DNA of 16,226 bases, from positions 1 to 16,226 of the forward strand of contig DATGMP010000088.1 of the NCBI GenBank assembly GCA_035293565.1. Direction: 5' to 3'. How positions within the stretch are numbered: the first letter of the stretch is position 1; every line of letters starts with the position of its first letter. A program made the translations under genes and the position numbers. The DNA is from DATGMP01 sp035293565. Its GTDB lineage: Bacteria; Pseudomonadota; Alphaproteobacteria; BOG-932; Roseiterribacteraceae. The notes below the pieces were generated by a model, which saw only the letters and a list, made by a program, of their open reading frames with translations, was not told where the DNA came from and did not search any database. Positions 15,113-16,226 of the stretch are shown piece by piece.

Positions 15113-15982
15113 ATGCCCAGCCCAACCTATAAGCTGTTCGCCCGCGCGATGGCGGAGCGCAAGCAGGTCATTTGCTCCTATGACGGCTATCGGCGCGAGC
15201 TCTGCCCGATCGTGCTGGGCCACAGCAAGGGGCGGGAGGTTGCGCTTACCTATCAATTCGCCGGCGGGAGCAAGAGCGGATTGCCGGTCGGCGGAGATTG
15301 GAAATGTCTCGAGCTCGCGAAGGCCTCAGCCGTCGCGCTGCGCGACGGCCCATGGCATGCGGGCTCGAAGCATCAGCAGCGGCAAAGCTGTGTCGAGATC
15401 GTCGACCTCGACGTCAATCCCGATAGTCCCTACGCGCCGAAGCGGAGTCTCGAGAGCTCGCCGCATCCCCTCTTGCGCTTTCGATCGAAGATCGAGATCA
15501 ACAACATCAATCCTTATGTCCTTATCGACGCCAAGCGCGCCGCGCGGCTCAAAAAGGGCTGGCGCAAGCCGCTTCCCGTGCGCGTCCGGGTGAACGGCAA
15601 GCCCGATGCGCCATGGCGGATCAACGCCATGCCCATAGGCGACGGCAGCTTCTATCTTTACCTGCATGGGGATGTGCGCAAAGCGTCCCGCACGAAGGTC
15701 GGTGATGTCGTCGACGTCGAAGTGCAATTCGACGACGAATACAAGAGCGGGCCGGCGCATCCCATACCGTCCTGGTTCAGCGAAGCTTTGGAGCGGGATA
15801 AGGCCGCGAAGCGCGGCTGGGAGGCCCTTATTCCCAGCCGGCGGAAAGAGATCCTGCGCTACTTCTCGCAATTGAAGTCACCGGAAGCCCGGGCGCGTAA
15901 TCTCCATAAGGTCCTTCATGTGCTCGCCGGCGGCGAGGCGCGGTTCATGGCGCGCGATTGGAACAAGAAGGGCGATTCATAG
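15113..15982 (+). CDS. DUF1905 and YdeI/OmdA-like fusion with an unrecognised N-terminal module
   Basis: This 289-residue cytoplasmic protein appears to have three parts. Residues 1-105 include RKQVICSYDGYRRELCPIVL and later DWKCLELAKASAVALRDG and CVEIVDLDVN; I remember similar stand-alone hypothetical proteins but no function. Residues about 132-208 fit DUF1905, with INPYVLIDAKRAARLKKGW and FYLYLHGDVRKASRTKVGD. Residues about 213-275 fit the YdeI/OmdA (bacteriocin-protection-like) domain, with IPSWFSEALERDKAAKRGWE and then LIPSRRKEILRYFSQLKSPE and ARARNLHKVLHVLAGG. DUF1905 plus OmdA is a known combination; the extra N-terminal part is the odd feature. The ATG at 15113 has GGATGG upstream; an ATG at 15098 and the 15059 start would add up to 18 residues. 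No neighbour explains its role. Confidence 0.75.
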   Translation: MPSPTYKLFARAMAERKQVICSYDGYRRELCPIVLGHSKGREVALTYQFAGGSKSGLPVGGDWKCLELAKASAVALRDGPWHAGSKHQQRQSCVEIVDLDVNPDSPYAPKRSLESSPHPLLRFRSKIEINNINPYVLIDAKRAARLKKGWRKPLPVRVRVNGKPDAPWRINAMPIGDGSFYLYLHGDVRKASRTKVGDVVDVEVQFDDEYKSGPAHPIPSWFSEALERDKAAKRGWEALIPSRRKEILRYFSQLKSPEARARNLHKVLHVLAGGEARFMARDWNKKGDS

Positions 15983-16095
15983 AGCGCGGCGGTGTCGGGT
16001 CGGCGTTCGTCCGATCGTCCTCGGTGGATCGGAGGGCCTGGGAACGCGGCTTGGAACTGTACTATACAAATCGAATAAGCGTTGAGGGAGGCGGT

Positions 16096-16140
16096 ATGAA
16101 AGCGGACGACGTCTCCATTGAGAGGGCGGAGCGGTTTTGA
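16096..16140 (+). CDS. possible 14-codon leader ORF
   Basis: An ATG at 16096 follows the strong purine-rich site GAGGGAGGCGG and encodes MKADDVSIERAERF before TGA. That stop overlaps an ATG at 16140 (TGATG), whose frame stays open for 29 codons to the window edge and runs through the inverted repeat at 16159-16223. The arrangement could be a leader peptide, the start of a small gene, or chance. No protein family is recognised. Confidence 0.2.
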   Translation: MKADDVSIERAERF

Positions 16141-16158
16141 TGATCGCTTTGGCGGGGC

Positions 16159-16223
16159 GGATGCACTCCGTTGGAAGTGGGTTACCGTGGGTTTGCGGAC
16201 TCAACGAACCCCGGAGTGCATCC
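16159..16223. repeat. perfect 12-base inverted repeat with a 41-base loop
   Basis: GGATGCACTCCG (16159-16170) and CGGAGTGCATCC (16212-16223) are exact reverse complements. Inside the loop, GTGGGTT occurs twice (16177-16183 and 16187-16193), and AACCC (16207-16211) next to the right arm can pair with the GGGTT of either copy. The element ends 3 bases before the window edge, so its full extent is not visible. It could be a structured RNA, an operator, a terminator or the end of a small mobile element. Confidence 0.6.
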
Positions 16224-16226
16224 ATG

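Overview
The window reads as a GC-rich alphaproteobacterial chromosome segment. A Sphingomonadales-like or related lineage is my best guess, inferred from a long VTAR-type TonB-dependent receptor, an Abhydrolase_10-type secreted protein, a polyvinyl-alcohol-dehydrogenase-like quinoprotein and an ErfK/YbiS-type L,D-transpeptidase. No rRNA, tRNA, CRISPR array, transposase or phage gene was recognised. Coding density is high. Genes run + at the left edge, - from about 1.07 to 8.08 kb, + from 8.26 to 14.11 kb, - for one regulator, then + again.

Left part (1-1331): an exported L,D-transpeptidase faces a small alanine-rich lipoprotein that ends in lysine, with a hairpin between their 3' ends. By analogy with Braun lipoprotein and ErfK/YbiS enzymes, they may form an enzyme and substrate pair that ties the outer membrane to peptidoglycan.

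Middle left (1603-7303, all on -): an ArsC/YffB-like reductase, a DUF1810 protein and a VOC/glyoxalase-fold protein form a tight group. Next come an amidohydrolase, an MFS permease and a 2H phosphoesterase (RNA ligase/cyclic phosphodiesterase-like). The amidohydrolase and permease look like an uptake and hydrolysis pair for an unknown small substrate. A pair of palindromes resembling an intergenic repeat separates this group from an unrecognised 243-residue acidic protein.

Centre (7553-14818), the most interesting part: a divergent promoter region separates a secreted SnoaL/NTF2-like protein on - from a four-gene + cluster. The cluster encodes a TonB-dependent receptor, a second secreted SnoaL/NTF2-like paralogue, a lipoprotein quinoprotein beta-propeller and a secreted alpha/beta-hydrolase-family protein. 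The genes are joined by a TTGA overlap, an ATGA overlap and a 3-base gap, so they almost certainly form one operon. A convergent TetR-family regulator follows. A nine-base word is shared between the operon promoter and the DNA upstream of the regulator. I infer a substrate-specific system of outer-membrane import, periplasmic PQQ-type oxidation and a hydrolase-like step, similar in concept to PVA utilisation operons, but the substrate is unknown. The hydrolase lacks the expected nucleophilic serine.

Right end (15113-16226): a protein combining an unrecognised N-terminal module with DUF1905 and YdeI/OmdA-like modules, followed by a short noncoding region. That region has a 14-codon ORF with a good ribosome site and a perfect 12-base inverted repeat running to the window edge.
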